Assembly (NCBI GenBank): GCA_040510575.1
Contig: JBEVIU010000121.1
Coordinates: 1 to 8,376, forward strand
DNA length: 8,376 nt
Direction of reading: 5' to 3'
Source: DASUMF01 sp040510575
GTDB taxonomy: Bacteria > Actinomycetota > Acidimicrobiia > IMCC26256 > DASPTH01
The position numbers were made by a program, and so were the translations under genes. Under the pieces are notes generated by a model. The model did no database searches, had not been told where the DNA came from, and saw only the letters and a list, made by a program, of their open reading frames with translations. Positions 6,376 through 8,376 of this stretch are shown piece by piece; within the stretch, counting starts at the first letter, position 1, and each line of letters opens with the position of its first letter.

Positions 6376-6427
6376 CGTTTCGGCGTACGACAGCCCACCG
6401 TATCGGTGGCTGGGGTACGCCAAAACG
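6376..6427 (-). other. Long two-part hairpin in the dprE1-dprE2 gap
   Basis: The outer arms are 6376-6388 (CGTTTCGGCGTAC) and 6415-6427 (GTACGCCAAAACG). They pair over 13 positions; the single non-Watson-Crick position is U-G in the minus-strand transcript. After a 2x2 internal loop, an inner stem pairs 6391-6400 with 6404-6412 (9 bp, one bulged base, three-base loop). The structure lies wholly between dprE1 and dprE2. In the transcript it is followed by an A/G-rich stretch holding the dprE2 ribosome-binding site, not by a U run, so it does not look like a classical intrinsic terminator. It may be a processing or stability element, a translational control structure, or a dispersed palindromic repeat. 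Confidence 0.85.
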
Positions 6428-6441
6428 ACTGATTGGTCGGG

Positions 6442-7797
6442 TCAGGGCAGGCCGAGGCGGCGCTGCAGGTCGGACTGGAGCACGCGGTCGGGATCGACCC
6501 GTGCGCGGAGCGTTGCGAAGCGCTCGAGCTCCGGGTACATCACGCCCAGGAGCTCGGGCCGCAGCCGCGAGTCTTTCGCGAGGTAGACCCGACCGCCGGC
6601 GTCCGCGACCAGCTCGTCGAGACGGTCGAGCAACTCGGCCAGACCAGGCACGGTGCAGGGGATGTCGAGCGCGAGCGTCCAGCCCGGGATGGGGAACGAC
6701 AAGGGCCCCGGGTTCCCGGGCCCGAACCGCTTGAGCACGGCGAGGAACGACGCGGCGCGGGCCTCGCTCAACATCTCGATCGAGCGCCGCACCGTGTCCG
6801 TGGCTGCGTCGGGCACCACGTACTGGTACTGCAGGAACCCACGGCTGCCGTACATGCGATTCCACCCGCGCACGCCGTCGAGCGGATGGAAGAACGAGGA
6901 GATCGTCTCGACGTGGCCGTGCAACGCGGGAGTGACGCGATACCAGAACTCGTTGAACGCGGCGACGCTCACCCGGTTCAGGAGGCGGTTGGGCGCCCAG
7001 GGTGGCGCGCCGATGCGCGCGCGTGGATCGAAGCGACGAGGTTCGGCGCGCAGGTTCGCCGGGAGCTCGTCGACTCGGGCGTGGTCGCCGCGTGACACGA
7101 CCGAACGCCCGAGCGACGCGCCACGCGCGAGGCAGTCGATCCACGCGACCGAGTACCGATCGGTGTCGTCGGCGCCCTCCGCCATCTGCGCCATCGTCGC
7201 GTCGAGATCGGGCTGGCGCTCGTGGCGCGCACGCATGTACGCGGTCTCCACCGGCAGGAGACGCAACGTGACCTCGCTCACCACACCGGTGAGGCCGAGC
7301 GCGCCGGCGGTGCCCCAGAACAGCTCCGGGTCGTCGGCGGACGTCACGTCGAACACGCCCTTCGGCGTGTGCAGCGTGAACGAGTCGACGTGGTTGGCGA
7401 TGCTGCCTTCGACGTGGTGGTTCTTGCCGTGCACATCGGCGGCCAACGCGCCGCCCACCGTCACGAGCCGGGTGCCGGGCGTGACGGGGACGAACCAGCC
7501 GAGCGGCAGCAGCACGCGCATCAGGGTGTCGAGGCTCACGCCGGCGTCGACCCGCACCACGCCCTGCGCGACGTCGATCTCGCGCACCTCGTGCAAGGAG
7601 CACGCGTCGAGGACGGTCCCGCCGGCGTTCTGGGCTGCGTCGCCGTACGACCGGCCCAGTCCGCGCGGGATCAGTCCCCGAGGCCCGGCTTCGCTCAGCA
7701 GCGTGTCGACGTCGGCACCGCCGTCGACTTCGGTGAGCTCGGCGCGCGTCGGCGCGGTGCGGCTCCACCCGCTCAGGAGCGTTGGCAGGGACTCCAT
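6442..7797 (-). CDS. dprE1: Decaprenylphosphoryl-beta-D-ribose 2'-oxidase, FAD-dependent
   Basis: DprE1 oxidises the 2'-hydroxyl of decaprenylphosphoryl-ribose, the first half of the epimerisation giving the arabinose donor of cell-wall arabinan. The 451 residues (M. tuberculosis 461) show the VAO/PCMH-type FAD-binding domain, with RGLGRSYGDAAQNAGG, PGTRLVTVGGALAADVHGK and HGKNHH at 123-128. The C-terminal substrate domain has HPLDGVRGWNRMYG, GFLQYQYVVP (Gln323), Lys356 and catalytic Lys408 in LAKDSR. These match the mycobacterial His132, Lys134, Gln334, Lys367 and Lys418. Ala376 (GWTLALD) stands at benzothiazinone-target Cys387, and Phe303 at Tyr314. ATG 7797 is preferred because AGGTGG lies 11 bases upstream. 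A GTG at 7812 would add five residues and overlap the ubiA stop. The gene follows ubiA with only 7 bases between, so cotranscription is likely. Confidence 0.96.
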   Translation of the reverse strand: MESLPTLLSGWSRTAPTRAELTEVDGGADVDTLLSEAGPRGLIPRGLGRSYGDAAQNAGGTVLDACSLHEVREIDVAQGVVRVDAGVSLDTLMRVLLPLGWFVPVTPGTRLVTVGGALAADVHGKNHHVEGSIANHVDSFTLHTPKGVFDVTSADDPELFWGTAGALGLTGVVSEVTLRLLPVETAYMRARHERQPDLDATMAQMAEGADDTDRYSVAWIDCLARGASLGRSVVSRGDHARVDELPANLRAEPRRFDPRARIGAPPWAPNRLLNRVSVAAFNEFWYRVTPALHGHVETISSFFHPLDGVRGWNRMYGSRGFLQYQYVVPDAATDTVRRSIEMLSEARAASFLAVLKRFGPGNPGPLSFPIPGWTLALDIPCTVPGLAELLDRLDELVADAGGRVYLAKDSRLRPELLGVMYPELERFATLRARVDPDRVLQSDLQRRLGLP

Positions 7798-7804
7798 GCG
7801 TGGG

Positions 7805-8376
7805 TCAGCCACCTGCCACGCCGAGGAGGAACGTGAGTGCCCACAACGCGCCCAGGATCTGCAGCACCCGGTCGCTCAGCACGACCTCTTCCGGCGCGCC
7901 ACCTCCGCCCTTCTCGATGACCAGCGCGTAGCGCAGGACCGCGATCACGAGCGGGACGATCGACAAGCGGAACCACGTGGTGTCACCGGTCGCGCTCGCG
8001 TTCTCGAATGCCCACAGGCAGTACGCCGTGATCATCACGCCCGACGCCACGGCTCGGACGTAGCTGAGGTACGCGGTCGAGTAGGCGCCGAGTGTGCTGC
8101 GGTGCGCGAGCGAGTCGGAGCCGAGCTCCACCTGCTCGGCGTGACGCTTCCCCGTGACGATGAACAATGATCCCGCGCCCGCGACGATGAGGAACCAGTC
8201 CGACAGCACCACGTCGGTGGCGACACCGCCTGCGATGGCGCGGAACACGAAGCCGGCGGCCACCGCCGCGATGTCGAGCACCGGCTCGTGCTTGAGCCAG
8301 ATCGTGTACGAGAGCGTGACCACGACGTATGCCGCGACGACCAGGGTGAGCCTGCCGCCGTTGATCGGCGCGGTGA
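7805..8376 (-). CDS. ubiA: UbiA-family decaprenyl-phosphate phosphoribosyltransferase, C-terminal part (N terminus outside the window)
   Basis: This enzyme joins phosphoribosyl pyrophosphate to decaprenyl phosphate, giving decaprenylphosphoryl-5-phosphoribose, the first committed step toward the arabinose donor, in the membrane. The last 189 residues are present, with about six hydrophobic segments. They include LTLVVAAYVVVTLSYTIWL, VLDIAAVAAGFVFRAIAGG, WFLIVAGAGSLFIVTG, VRAVASGVMITAYCLWAF, LSIVPLVIAVLRYALVI and ILGALWALTFLLGV. The KHEPVLDIAAVAAGF and GKRHAEQ stretches are characteristic of this prenyltransferase branch (compare Rv3806c). The aspartate-rich NDxxD motif would lie in the missing N-terminal part. 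Direct adjacency to dprE1 and dprE2 supports this substrate over menaquinone- or heme-type UbiA proteins. The frame runs to the right edge of the window with no stop. Confidence 0.92.
   Translation of the reverse strand, partial: TAPINGGRLTLVVAAYVVVTLSYTIWLKHEPVLDIAAVAAGFVFRAIAGGVATDVVLSDWFLIVAGAGSLFIVTGKRHAEQVELGSDSLAHRSTLGAYSTAYLSYVRAVASGVMITAYCLWAFENASATGDTTWFRLSIVPLVIAVLRYALVIEKGGGGAPEEVVLSDRVLQILGALWALTFLLGVAGG

Noticed and set aside
6426..6439. CGAC-N6-GTCG hairpin followed in the transcript by four U residues, just after the dprE1 stop, as an intrinsic terminator
   Set aside because: Only a 4-bp stem, and the U residues are part of the arm of the larger 6376-6427 hairpin; too weak to call a terminator.
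4784..6734. Plus-strand open frames opposite the toxin-antitoxin, hypothetical and dprE2 genes
   Set aside because: Shadow frames with biased composition and no motifs; the minus-strand genes explain the codon pattern.
6653..8170. 505-codon plus-strand frame opposite dprE1 and ubiA
   Set aside because: Ser/Arg/Thr-rich shadow of dprE1 and ubiA, both confirmed by specific motifs on the minus strand.
1..8376. CRISPR arrays, tRNA or rRNA genes, insertion sequences, prophage genes
   Set aside because: No spaced repeat array, RNA-gene signature, transposase or phage-like coding sequence was found; nearly the whole window is explained by ordinary protein genes.

Overview
This is a GC-rich window with coding frames that carry G or C at almost every third position. 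It suggests a high-GC actinobacterium. The gene content (decaprenylphosphoryl-arabinose enzymes, cobalamin-dependent MetH, a Phd/PIN toxin-antitoxin pair) fits Actinomycetota, but class or genus cannot be fixed from the sequence alone. Nothing here proves a mycolic-acid-bearing lineage.

Layout: almost everything lies on the minus strand, so genes are read from right to left. At the right edge is the C-terminal part of a UbiA-type decaprenyl-phosphate phosphoribosyltransferase (7805 to the edge), followed closely by dprE1 (6442-7797) and dprE2 (5589-6350). These are three steps of the pathway that makes decaprenylphosphoryl-D-arabinose, the arabinose donor for cell-wall arabinan. A strong two-part hairpin (6376-6427) fills much of the 91-base dprE1-dprE2 gap. 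Next come an unrecognised 127-residue gene (5165-5548), a Phd/YefM-type antitoxin with a PIN-domain toxin (4862-5134 and 4470-4865), and a HAD-IB phosphatase (3832-4443). The toxin-antitoxin pair has its own AT-rich promoter/operator candidate at 5134-5160, with two GCACAAT repeats exactly 10 bp apart. After a 137-base gap with three 24-bp tandem repeats comes metH (227-3694), a full-length cobalamin-dependent methionine synthase. At the left edge the 3' end of an unidentified plus-strand gene (2-196) converges on metH.

How the genes work together: UbiA, DprE1 and DprE2 would act in sequence at the membrane on lipid-linked ribose. The dephosphorylation step between UbiA and DprE1 has no recognised enzyme in the window; the HAD-IB phosphatase is a candidate only. 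The toxin-antitoxin pair looks like a separately controlled insert within the co-directional run. MetH is metabolically separate and probably separately expressed. Points most worth checking are the dprE1-dprE2 hairpin, the loss in DprE1 of the cysteine targeted by benzothiazinones, the helically phased repeats at the antitoxin promoter, and the tandem repeats ahead of metH.
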